In this document: in pieces, positions 25,053 through 32,938 of the stretch
How the letters are laid out: each line of letters opens with the position of its first letter
Position numbering within the stretch: position 1 is the first letter of the stretch
NCBI GenBank assembly: GCA_013151865.1
Contig: JAADHN010000025.1
Span: 1-43,057 of the forward strand
DNA length: 43,057 bases
Reading direction: 5' to 3'
Source: Kiritimatiellota bacterium
Lineage (GTDB): Bacteria; Verrucomicrobiota; Lentisphaeria; Oligosphaerales; JAADHN01
Position numbers and translations under genes: made by a program
The notes under the pieces: model-generated
What the model was told of the DNA's origin: nothing
Seen by the model: only the letters and a program-made list of their open reading frames with translations
The model's database searches: none

Positions 25053-28034
25053 ATGATTCGCACCAGGAAAACCGTATTCTTCGTCTTCGCGGCGTTCATG
25101 GGGATCCTGATAATCGCCCTCTATGAAACGACGACCCTTCTCTGGTCGCAGAGGATGGTCGAGGCCGAAGCGAAGAACATGGAATGGCTCCGCCGGCACC
25201 TGACTTTATCCCTGGGGCTGGAAGTGACCCGGATTCGCCGTGCTTTGGCGCTCTTGGTTGCGAATCCGCAGAATCTGACCCGGCAATTCCTGCGTACTAT
25301 CGAAGTTGACTACGGCATGGTGGTCGAGCCCGCCGACACCGGCGCACGCGTCACGACCGTTGTGCAGTTGGGAGATGACCCGCCGGGCGCGACAAAGTCT
25401 CTGGCCCGGGAAGCGGTGGCCAAATTCGGGAAGCTCCCCGCCGCCAGCGGATCAAGCGTTTGCCGGTTTCTCAAAACCGATGACGGAAAACTCTTTCTGC
25501 TCGCCGCCGCCAAACTGCCGAGCAGCCCGGACCGATACGTGATCGTCGCCGAGCAGTGGGACATCGGGACCCTGGGACGTTTGGCCGGCAGACCGCTTTC
25601 CTCAGCGGTGTTCCAACTCAGCCATCGAAGGCGCGGACCGACCGGCGATTTCAAAGCGCCGCGGTTCATCGAAGATGCCGGTTTGCGGGTTGCGGACGAC
25701 TGCTACTCTTGGACGGTCCTGCTGCTGCTTCCGGACGCACCGACCGCCCTGAAGGCGGACGTCAGCTTCCGCAGTGCATTGGCTCTTTCCATCGACCGCG
25801 CCAAGATGTGGTCGGCGTTTCTGTTTCTCGCATTTGCCGCGTTGGCTCTGGTCGTGTTTACGGGGACGCTGGACCGCTGGGTTTTCAATCCCCTGCAGCG
25901 CCTCAGTGGCGCGGTCACGGCAATCTATTCCTCCGGCGATTTCGACCGCCGCCTCCCCGAGCCAGACAAGAGCGAATTGGCTCAGATATCTCGCGAGCTG
26001 AATACGCTGTTGGATACAATCTCCGAGTCGCGTGCCGCACTGATCGAGGGCGAAGTCAGATACCGGTCCCTGGTGGAAACGGCTGGAGACGGTATTTTGG
26101 TGGTTCAAAAAGGCCGGATCTGTTACGTAAACCCAGCCTTCTGCCGATTGGTCGGCGAGGACACGAGTCGGGTCTTCAGCAAACCCGCGCGGGATTACTT
26201 CGAGTTGCCCCGTGAAGCACTCCAGGAAGAGCAGGGCCTGAAATCGGCGCCCGAACGATTCATTTTGTACGAGGCTACGGTCAGGGCCGAAAAGTCGCAG
26301 CGGATCTCGGTCGAGATCAACCAGGGCACATTCAAGTTCAAGGACCAAGCCGCCTTCTTGCTTGTGGTGCGTGATCTTTCCATCCGGAAACAGCTCGAAA
26401 CGACACTCCGCATCGAACGAGAACGACTGCGTCTGATTATGGACTCCGTGTCTGAGAGTATCATCGCTGCCGACGCATCCGACCGGATCGTTTTCGTGAA
26501 CCCTGCCGCATGCCGATTCTTTTCCTTGGGACCCAACGAATTGATCGGACATTCGCTCCCAGACGTTTTCCGCGCGGTCCACGGTGACGATATCCCTGCC
26601 GAGTTCACGGGCACAATGAACGTGGCGCTCCGGACCGGTCGGCCCGTCGCTTTACGCCAAGTGCACATCTCCCCGAAGGGTGGAGAAAAACGTGTGGTTG
26701 ACGGCGCGCTGCTCCCCCTCAAGCGGGACGACGGCAGTGTGGCGGGTGCAATGGTGATTCTGCGTGATATTACAGAGGAACTATTCATCCAGAAACGGTT
26801 GCAGGATTTCGAGAAAATGGAGTCGCTGAATTACCTCGCCAGCGGCATTGCTCATGATTTCAACAACATCATTACAGCCATCGTCAACAACATCGGCCTG
26901 GCCATGCTCTGTGGAGGCAATACAGCCCAAGCCGTAGATCCTCTCAAGAAGGCGGAGGAGGCGTGCCAGCAGGGCCGACGCCTGGCCCGTCAACTCCTGG
27001 ATTTTCTGAAACAGCGCCCTTCCACCAGGGAGCGGTTGCGAATCGACAGGGTCGTCAGAGAGTGTGCGGACTACATCCTGCACGGTTCGAACGTTCAATA
27101 CCGGATATCGGTTGCCGGAGAAATCGAACCGGTGGAGGCAGACCTCGGCCGGATCAGTCAAGTCTTCAGCAACCTGATCATCAACGCCCGACAGGCAATG
27201 GGAGACGGGGGCCGACTGCTGTTGGAACTGACATGCATCGAATCGACCGACCCCACGGAAAACCAGACGATTCCGAAGCGGTTCGTTCGCGTCCGGGTGA
27301 CAGACTCCGGGCCCGGAATCCCGAACGACCGGCTGCCCCGAGTGTTCCAGCCGTATTTCACCACGAAGACAGACGGCACCGGGCTCGGCTTGGCCATTAC
27401 CAAATCCATTGTCGAGGAACACGGCGGCCGGATCCTGGTGGATTCCGAAGTCGGCCGGGGCACGACCTTCAGCGTCTTCCTGCCCGTTGCCGAGGCCAGC
27501 GGTAAGGAAGACGGCGCCGCGGGGGCGCCCCTCCCGCACCTTATGTCCGTACGGGGAAAGAAAGTCCTTTTTGTCGACGATAATCCCGCCATCGGCCAAG
27601 TGGTCACGCAAGTCCTCGAAGCCTTCGGATGCGATGTGGCATGGGCCGAGGACGCAGCCACTGCCTTGGGGCTGTTCCGAAGACGAAAGGACGAGGGCGC
27701 GCCGTTCGACGTGATTGTCACAGACCTGAACCTGGGGGGGGGAGTTCCGGCGCGGCCCTTGCCCGAGGGATCATCAAAGAGATGCCGAACATGCAGATTA
27801 TTGCCGCCAGCGGCGATCATACCCATCCAGTCATCAAAGACTACCGGAGTTTCGGCTTTGCCGGTGTTATCCTTAAACCGTTCACAGTTAATGAGTTCAT
27901 TGATATGTTACACCGGCTTTGAGCCGCCGCACTCCTTTCTTGCCGCCGCCATGGGGACGACATCGTTCGCACACATCCTCTCCACTGAGCGCGCCGAACG
28001 CTCCCGCGCCCCCAGGGCCCCTGGTGAAGAATGA
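25053..28034 (+). CDS. Hybrid sensor histidine kinase whose receiver domain is interrupted at a G9 tract
   Basis: From ATG 25053 there is a TM helix (MIRTRKTVFFVFAAFMGILI), an extracytoplasmic region (about 35-245), a second TM (about 250-272), a HAMP linker and two PAS domains (about 330-460 and 465-580). The H-box is GIAHDFNNIITAI with phosphoacceptor His601. The ATPase boxes are FSNLIINARQAMGD, DSGPGIPNDR, YFTTKTDGTGLGLAITKS. A receiver follows: LFVDDNPA (Asp842-Asp843) and VIVTDLNLGG (phosphoacceptor Asp891). At 27734-27742 nine Gs keep a frame that turns into low-complexity sequence and stops at 28034. One more G (or two fewer) restores ALARGIIKEMPNMQIIAASG and GVILKPFTVNEFI, with the receiver's Ser and Lys, ending at 27922. 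This is an assembly error, phase variation or slippage. No response regulator with an output domain is adjacent. Confidence 0.88.
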   Translation: MIRTRKTVFFVFAAFMGILIIALYETTTLLWSQRMVEAEAKNMEWLRRHLTLSLGLEVTRIRRALALLVANPQNLTRQFLRTIEVDYGMVVEPADTGARVTTVVQLGDDPPGATKSLAREAVAKFGKLPAASGSSVCRFLKTDDGKLFLLAAAKLPSSPDRYVIVAEQWDIGTLGRLAGRPLSSAVFQLSHRRRGPTGDFKAPRFIEDAGLRVADDCYSWTVLLLLPDAPTALKADVSFRSALALSIDRAKMWSAFLFLAFAALALVVFTGTLDRWVFNPLQRLSGAVTAIYSSGDFDRRLPEPDKSELAQISRELNTLLDTISESRAALIEGEVRYRSLVETAGDGILVVQKGRICYVNPAFCRLVGEDTSRVFSKPARDYFELPREALQEEQGLKSAPERFILYEATVRAEKSQRISVEINQGTFKFKDQAAFLLVVRDLSIRKQLETTLRIERERLRLIMDSVSESIIAADASDRIVFVNPAACRFFSLGPNELIGHSLPDVFRAVHGDDIPAEFTGTMNVALRTGRPVALRQVHISPKGGEKRVVDGALLPLKRDDGSVAGAMVILRDITEELFIQKRLQDFEKMESLNYLASGIAHDFNNIITAIVNNIGLAMLCGGNTAQAVDPLKKAEEACQQGRRLARQLLDFLKQRPSTRERLRIDRVVRECADYILHGSNVQYRISVAGEIEPVEADLGRISQVFSNLIINARQAMGDGGRLLLELTCIESTDPTENQTIPKRFVRVRVTDSGPGIPNDRLPRVFQPYFTTKTDGTGLGLAITKSIVEEHGGRILVDSEVGRGTTFSVFLPVAEASGKEDGAAGAPLPHLMSVRGKKVLFVDDNPAIGQVVTQVLEAFGCDVAWAEDAATALGLFRRRKDEGAPFDVIVTDLNLGGGVPARPLPEGSSKRCRTCRLLPPAAIIPIQSSKTTGVSALPVLSLNRSQLMSSLICYTGFEPPHSFLAAAMGTTSFAHILSTERAERSRAPRAPGEE

Positions 28035-28049
28035 GACGGGAGACGAGCC

Positions 28050-29153
28050 ATGATGCAACGCGAACGCCTGTTGACTGCGCTTCGGGGCGGAACGCCGGAT
28101 CAGGTCCCGGTCACCTGGGAGTTGGAGACGCGTGCCGCACACGCGTTCACCGGAAAGACAGGCTGGCGAGCGGTCTGTGACGCGCACCGAATGATCGGCT
28201 CGGCTATCTTCAATCTCCAAGGCGTGGGTCCGCACGTGACGTGCCGTCTGGGGCCCGGCTACGGCGAGACGTGCAAGGAGCGACGCCGGGAAGACGGCAC
28301 GACGGAACGGACCCACACGCTGATCACGCCGCGCGGCAGTCTGGTCGAACGCTGGCGCGTCGGGCACTTGCCGCACGACCCCATGCTCGGGGTCCGGATC
28401 GAACACTTCGTCAAGGCCCCCGCCGACTACGAGATCCTGGCCGACTTCGTTGCCGAACAGGCTCGAACCGCCGTCCCGGATACGAGCGTCAGCCGCGAAG
28501 CGCGCGAGTACGTCGGTCACGACGGTGTGGTCGGGTTCTGGATGGGCGAGGCCAATTACCTGCTCGGCGACGCCCGGTCCGCCGAGCGTTTCGTGCTGGA
28601 CCTGATCGACCGACCTGAAGTCATCCACCGCACCTTGGAAGCCGTCGACCGGCTGAAGGAGAAGGAGTTGGCTGCGTTCAATGAATCGAACGCCGAGGTG
28701 CTCCTTCTCGACCTCTGCTGGGCCTCGACGAGCCTGCTTAACCCGGCGCTGGTACAGGAGTTCGTGCTGCCGCGCGTACGCCGTCTGATGGAAAACATCC
28801 GCCGGGACAGGATCGTGGGCTTCTTCACCACGGGCAGAATCCGTGCCGTGCTCGACCAACTTGTCGACTTGCGGCCGGACTTCATCCAGCATTTCGACGT
28901 GCTCGGGGATTGCGACCTTGCCGAAGTCAAAAGGACTTACGGCGACCGGATTTGCATCATGGGCAATTACAACCCGGTCGTATTGGCACACGGAACACTC
29001 GAACAAGCACGAATCGAGGCCCGGCGCTGTCTGGACGCCGCCATGGCCGGAGGCGGCTACATTCTGACCACCTCCGACGAAGTCCCCGCCGACGCCGGAC
29101 TCGACAACATGAAAGCCGTGGTCGAGTATGTGGCCGAGCACGGGCGATACTGA
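28050..29153 (+). CDS. Uroporphyrinogen decarboxylase (URO-D)-family protein
   Basis: The protein has 367 residues and an alpha/beta barrel of the URO-D/methyltransferase superfamily. It starts MMQRERLLTALRGGTPDQVPVTWE, the usual opening (a Arg/Glu-rich helix, then GxxPDxxP). The family blocks GFWMGEANYLLGD, VLLLDLCWASTSLLNP and FIQHFDVLGDCDLAEVKRTYG are followed by CIMGNYNPVVLAHGT and GGGYILTTSDEVPADAG. Hem-type activity is unlikely: such paralogues in PVC genomes often sit in catabolic loci and resemble MtaA/MtbA-type methyltransferases. No corrinoid protein or methanol-type partner is nearby. The start follows GGGAGACGAG and is 16 bases after the as-read stop of the hybrid kinase, so the two genes are probably co-transcribed. 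Confidence 0.88.
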   Translation: MMQRERLLTALRGGTPDQVPVTWELETRAAHAFTGKTGWRAVCDAHRMIGSAIFNLQGVGPHVTCRLGPGYGETCKERRREDGTTERTHTLITPRGSLVERWRVGHLPHDPMLGVRIEHFVKAPADYEILADFVAEQARTAVPDTSVSREAREYVGHDGVVGFWMGEANYLLGDARSAERFVLDLIDRPEVIHRTLEAVDRLKEKELAAFNESNAEVLLLDLCWASTSLLNPALVQEFVLPRVRRLMENIRRDRIVGFFTTGRIRAVLDQLVDLRPDFIQHFDVLGDCDLAEVKRTYGDRICIMGNYNPVVLAHGTLEQARIEARRCLDAAMAGGGYILTTSDEVPADAGLDNMKAVVEYVAEHGRY

Positions 29154-29241
29154 CGGCAGTATCTTACGCAGGGCAACCACCGCAAGACAAGCGACGAAAC
29201 AGATCCATGCCGACGTACCGCCGGAAGGATGTTTGGGACGT

Positions 29242-30717
29242 TCAAGTCGGACGCGTCCGGACGCCGGCACGGATTTCGGCGAGCCGGGCCGCCATTCGCT
29301 CGGCCCGGCTCGTTTCTTCCGCGGCCAAGCTCCGAATCTGACCAATGTCCATGCCGAGGTCGTAGAGCTGCGGTTCGTTCGAGTTGCCGAGTTCGATGTG
29401 TGTGGTCGGACTCACCGACGGTCCCTCGTGCGGTGGGATGAACGTCCAGTCCCCCGACCGGAGCAAGGTCTTGGCGTTGATCCCTTCCACCACCAACTCC
29501 TCGCGCCCTTCGCGACTCTCTCCCAGTAACGCGGGCAGGATGTTGAAGCTGTCCGGGGCCGCTTCGGAAGGCAGGGCCTGACCGAGCAGCTCGGCAAGGG
29601 ACGCAAAAAAATCCACGTGACAGACCAGTGCGTCGGTGTCCCCGGGAGCTACTTTCCCGGGCCACCGCAAGATGAAGGGCACCCGCGTGCCGCCGTCGTA
29701 CAGGCTGTACTTGCCGCCCCGCAACGGTCCCGCCGGACGATGATCGCCGCAGAGTTCTTCCGCGAGGTCTTCGTACCCGTCGTCGAGCACCGGACCGTTG
29801 TCGCTGGAAAAGATCACGAGTGTGTTCGCGGCCAAACCCAGCCGGTCGAGCTCATCGAGGAACCTGCCGACGCACCAGTCCATTTCCGCAATCACGTCGC
29901 CCCGGGGACCGAGCCCCGTTTTCCCCGCAAAACGCGGGCCGGGCAGGCGCGGCACGTGCGGCTGATGAAAGGCGTAATAGAGGAAAAACGGCGCGGTGCA
30001 GTGTTCGTTGACAAACGCCAGGGCCTTGTCCAGGAAGACCTCGGCCATCTCCTCGTCGACCCACAGCGCCGACGTCCCTCCACGCATGAACCCGATTCGG
30101 CTGACCCCGTTCACGATACTCATGTCGTGCCCGTGGCTGTACCCCATACGCAGTAATTCCGGGTTGTCCCGCCCCGTGGGGATGCCTGGAAACGCCTGGG
30201 CCGGATCGTATGTAACCTCAATGGGGTCCGCCGGGTCCAACCCGTCCACGCTGCGCCCGTCGAGATACACGCATGGGACCCGGTCGTTGGTGGCCGCCAT
30301 GATGTAGGACGAGTCGAAACCCACGTCCAGCGGCCCCCGGGGCAGAGGCTTGTTCCAGTCCGGGTTTCCCGCGCCGATCCCGAGGTGCCATTTGCCCACC
30401 ACGCCTGTGGCATACCCGGCCTCCCGCAGCATGGACGGCAGGGTCGGCGTCCCCGGGGGAATGATCAACGGAGCGTCTCCGGCAAGAATGTGGGCCTGCG
30501 GGTTCCGCCACGGGTATGCCCCGGTCAGAAGACTGTAGCGTGACGGCGTGCAAGTGGCCGCTGTAGCGTAGCCCTGTCGGAACCTCAATCCCTGGGCCGC
30601 CAAACGGTCGATGTTCGGCGTCGGGATCCGGGCGGCGCCGTAACAGCCCACGTCGCCAAACCCCAGATCGTCGGCGTACAGAATGACAATATTGGGTCGG
30701 TCGCGTCCGGCGCTCAT
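29242..30717 (-). CDS. S1-family sulfatase without a visible signal peptide
   Basis: The protein has 491 residues. The opening is MSAGRDRPNIVILYADDLGFGDVGCYG, with metal ligands Asp16-Asp17. The maturation site is TCTPSRYSLLTGAYPWR, with Cys56 as the predicted formylglycine. GVVGKWHLG, FFLYYAFHQPHVP, FSSDNGPVLDDGY and the C-terminal WTFIPPHEG belt complete the S1 core. The start is ATG 30717: AAAGGAGGT lies exactly upstream, the strongest ribosome binding site in the window. No signal peptide or lipobox precedes the catalytic domain, even if the frame is extended to 30783, so a cytoplasmic location is predicted, unlike the Tat-exported one at 6641. It converges with the URO-D gene (88-base gap). 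Confidence 0.93.
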   Translation of the reverse strand: MSAGRDRPNIVILYADDLGFGDVGCYGAARIPTPNIDRLAAQGLRFRQGYATAATCTPSRYSLLTGAYPWRNPQAHILAGDAPLIIPPGTPTLPSMLREAGYATGVVGKWHLGIGAGNPDWNKPLPRGPLDVGFDSSYIMAATNDRVPCVYLDGRSVDGLDPADPIEVTYDPAQAFPGIPTGRDNPELLRMGYSHGHDMSIVNGVSRIGFMRGGTSALWVDEEMAEVFLDKALAFVNEHCTAPFFLYYAFHQPHVPRLPGPRFAGKTGLGPRGDVIAEMDWCVGRFLDELDRLGLAANTLVIFSSDNGPVLDDGYEDLAEELCGDHRPAGPLRGGKYSLYDGGTRVPFILRWPGKVAPGDTDALVCHVDFFASLAELLGQALPSEAAPDSFNILPALLGESREGREELVVEGINAKTLLRSGDWTFIPPHEGPSVSPTTHIELGNSNEPQLYDLGMDIGQIRSLAAEETSRAERMAARLAEIRAGVRTRPT

Positions 30718-31299
30718 GAGAGACCTCCTTTGCATCTCCGATTCGAATATCGGCAAAGCCGCCTTCGTATGGCAAAACGGCAATCAGCTTACCAATTCAA
30801 GATCCAAAGTCCAATTCGGGCGCACATGTCGGTTGCGTAAGTGGTGGCTGTGTTGTGGGAAATGGGGACCGCGCATTCGCCCGGTCGAACACGGATCAAT
30901 ACGACAACCCAATTCGTCCGCCTGAGGCGGGCTTCCCAATCCTGCCGAAGGACCCATCCCTTGATCCGAAACGGCGTCCCAAACCAGATTTGTGAGATTG
31001 CGGCATCATGGCCGGCCCATGGCGCCGTCCCTTTCATGGACCAACGATTAGGGCTCAATCAAACGGCGTCTCGAGAGTTCGGACAAAAGAAGGGCGCCGG
31101 GTGCGAGCCCGTTCCCGGGGGAGGGGGGGCCGCTCCCGCCGAACGGGCCCCGGCCGGCTTGTCTGCGTGCCCCGCAAGGGCAGGCGATGCTGTCATCTGG
31201 AGTAATCCCGCCCAGCGGGAGAGCGCCGACTTCCGTGCCGCGCGCATCCTTTTCGAACCGCCGCGCTGCCGAGTCCCGTTCGTGGCGCAAACACCGTAT
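30718..31299. other. Intergenic region with an inverted repeat, no recognised gene
   Basis: About 580 bases between the sulfatase start and the obg stop, both on the minus strand. No frame in it resembles a protein. An 8-bp perfect inverted repeat (GCCCGTTC at 31107-31114, GAACGGGC at 31141-31148) encloses a G-rich run. On the minus strand it is followed by a short T-rich stretch, so it could end obg transcription. The part from 30784 to 31080 is less GC-rich than its surroundings and includes TCCGCCTGAGGCGG-type palindromic sequence, which suggests repeat-derived DNA. Confidence 0.4.
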
Positions 31300-32286
31300 T
31301 CAACCCGACAGCAATTTGCGGAGTTCGCACACCAGGTTATCGAGCCCCTCACCGCGGATCGCGGCGCCGGCGAGCAGAGGCAGGTCCACCGCGCCACGGA
31401 GGCGTTCGAGGTTCTCCGCCGCCGCAGGAAGGTCCATCTTGTTGGCCAGGACAAGGGCGGGGCGCTCGAGCAATTCGGCCCGATACAGGCCAAGCTCCCG
31501 CCGAAGTGCGTGGAAATCGTCCCAGGGCTTTCGATCGTCCACCCCGGCCGCGTCGATAACATAGAGCAGGATCCGGGCGCGCTCGATATGGCGGAGAAAT
31601 GCGTGTCCCAGGCCCACGTTGCGGTGGGCGCCGTCGATCAATCCCGGAATGTCGGCCACGGTAAAACGGAAGAAATCGGGAAACTCGACAACGCCCACGA
31701 CGGGGTTCAAGGTGGTAAAGGGATACGCGGCTGTCTTGGGATGAGCGTCCGAGATCGCCGCCAGCAGCGACGACTTGCCCGCGTTGGGATATCCGACGAG
31801 CCCCACGTCGGCCAACGTCTTGAGTTCGAGACGAATCTCCCGTTCCTCGCCCGGCCCGCCGGGATCCGAAAGCCGCGGTGCGCGTCGCGTCGAGGTAACG
31901 AACCGCATGTTGCCGCGGCCGCCCCGCCCCCCCCGGGCCACCACGACTTCCCGGCCTTCCTCGCACAAATCGGCAATCAACTCACCCGTGTTCGCGTCCT
32001 CGACACGTGTCCCCACCGGTACGGCGACGATCCGGGTCGCACCCCGGGCCCCGTGACGCCCCTTGCCTTTGCCGTGGCCGCCGTTCCCGCCTTCGTAATG
32101 CGGCATGTAATATAGGGCCACCAGGCTCTGCTCGCTGGACGATGCGCGCAGCACCACTGCCCCGCCGTCGCCGCCGTCGCCGCCGTCCGGGCCGCCGCGG
32201 GGTACATACTTCTCCCGCCGGAAACTGACGCAGCCGCTGCCGCCGTTCCCGCCCCGAACCTTAATCTTGACGCGGTCGATGAACAT
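31300..32286 (-). CDS. obg: Obg-family GTPase
   Basis: A conserved GTPase for late 50S ribosome assembly and stress signalling. The 328 residues comprise the Gly-rich Obg domain (1 to about 155: GGNGGSGCVSFRREKYVPRGG, PDGGDGGDGG) and a G domain. The G motifs are GYPNAGKSS (G1), AAYPFTTLNP (G2 region), DIPGLIDGA (G3) and ANKMDLP (G4). The OCT domain found at the C-terminus of some homologues is absent, and the protein ends with LRKLLSG. ATG 32286 was chosen because MFIDRVKIKVRGGNGG is the conserved start. The TTG 21 bases upstream is less likely. It lies 198 bases downstream of rpmA, the usual order in bacteria. Confidence 0.97.
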   Translation of the reverse strand: MFIDRVKIKVRGGNGGSGCVSFRREKYVPRGGPDGGDGGDGGAVVLRASSSEQSLVALYYMPHYEGGNGGHGKGKGRHGARGATRIVAVPVGTRVEDANTGELIADLCEEGREVVVARGGRGGRGNMRFVTSTRRAPRLSDPGGPGEEREIRLELKTLADVGLVGYPNAGKSSLLAAISDAHPKTAAYPFTTLNPVVGVVEFPDFFRFTVADIPGLIDGAHRNVGLGHAFLRHIERARILLYVIDAAGVDDRKPWDDFHALRRELGLYRAELLERPALVLANKMDLPAAAENLERLRGAVDLPLLAGAAIRGEGLDNLVCELRKLLSG

Positions 32287-32483
32287 GCCGGTTCCGTTCG
32301 AGGGCAAAACAACGTGTGGAAAGGCGTCTCACCGGGATGGACCCGACAGAGGCGGCGGACGCCAGGACCGGGGCGGACGCCTGTCGACAAAAAGGCCCCT
32401 GCAGCCGTCCTTGTCACGGCTGGCAGCGGCCTCGTGAATACCTGCCCCGGGCAACAGTGACCCGCGCCCGAAGACTTCGGACC

Positions 32484-32735
32484 TCAGGCTTCGCTCGGAA
32501 TCACATGAACACGTCGGACCTTCTTCTGGAATTCAACCACGCCATCCTTGAGCGCGAACAGAGTGTAATCGCGTCCCAAGCCGACGTTGCGGCCCGGGCG
32601 AAACCGTGTCCCGCACTGGCGCACGATAATGCTGCCGGCAGTCACGTGCTGGCCGCCCCAGACCTTGAGACCGCGATACTGAGGATTGCTGTCCCGGCCG
32701 TTCCGACTACTGGACTGGCCCTTCTTGTGTGCCAT
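32484..32735 (-). CDS. rpmA: 50S ribosomal protein L27 (bL27)
   Basis: The 83 residues [20 protein letters not shown] to VHVIPSEA match bacterial L27 along the whole length, including the [19 protein letters not shown] segment that reaches the peptidyl-transferase centre. There is no Firmicute-type cleaved N-terminal extension. GGAG lies 8 bases upstream. It precedes obg as expected, but rplU (L21), which normally precedes rpmA, is not found in the 203 bases before it or in the neighbouring reading frames. A hydrolase gene ends there instead. Confidence 0.97.
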   Translation of the reverse strand: MAHKKGQSSSRNGRDSNPQYRGLKVWGGQHVTAGSIIVRQCGTRFRPGRNVGLGRDYTLFALKDGVVEFQKKVRRVHVIPSEA

Positions 32736-32872
32736 GACAAGCTCTCCAAAAAAGCTCGACCCGCGCGCAGGAAAGCGGCCGGCGGGCCTCCGTCGTTGTT
32801 GGATCGCACGTTCGGCCGGACCAAACCCCATCGAACGCCGGGTCCGCACCTTATCTTCAAACGCGAACACGT

Positions 32873-32900
32873 AATTTAGCTCGCGAAACCGACGGGTCAA
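32873..32900 (-). promoter_or_regulatory. Putative promoter for rpmA-obg
   Basis: On the minus strand, TTGACC (32900-32895) and TAAATT (32878-32873) are separated by 16 bases, about 140 bases before rpmA and just after the end of the GH141-like gene. This would allow rpmA-obg to be expressed without rplU. Confidence 0.45.
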
Positions 32901-32938
32901 CCCCGGCCGCACAATTCGACCGGAAACCGCGGACCGCC

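Noticed and set aside
28050-29153. Haem biosynthesis hemE
   Set aside because: URO-D fold but sequence blocks and context (sensor kinase, sulfatase) fit a paralogue; no other haem gene in the window.
30784-31080. Small minus-strand open frame of about 89 codons
   Set aside because: No family resemblance and no ribosome binding site; sequence looks like intergenic repeat.
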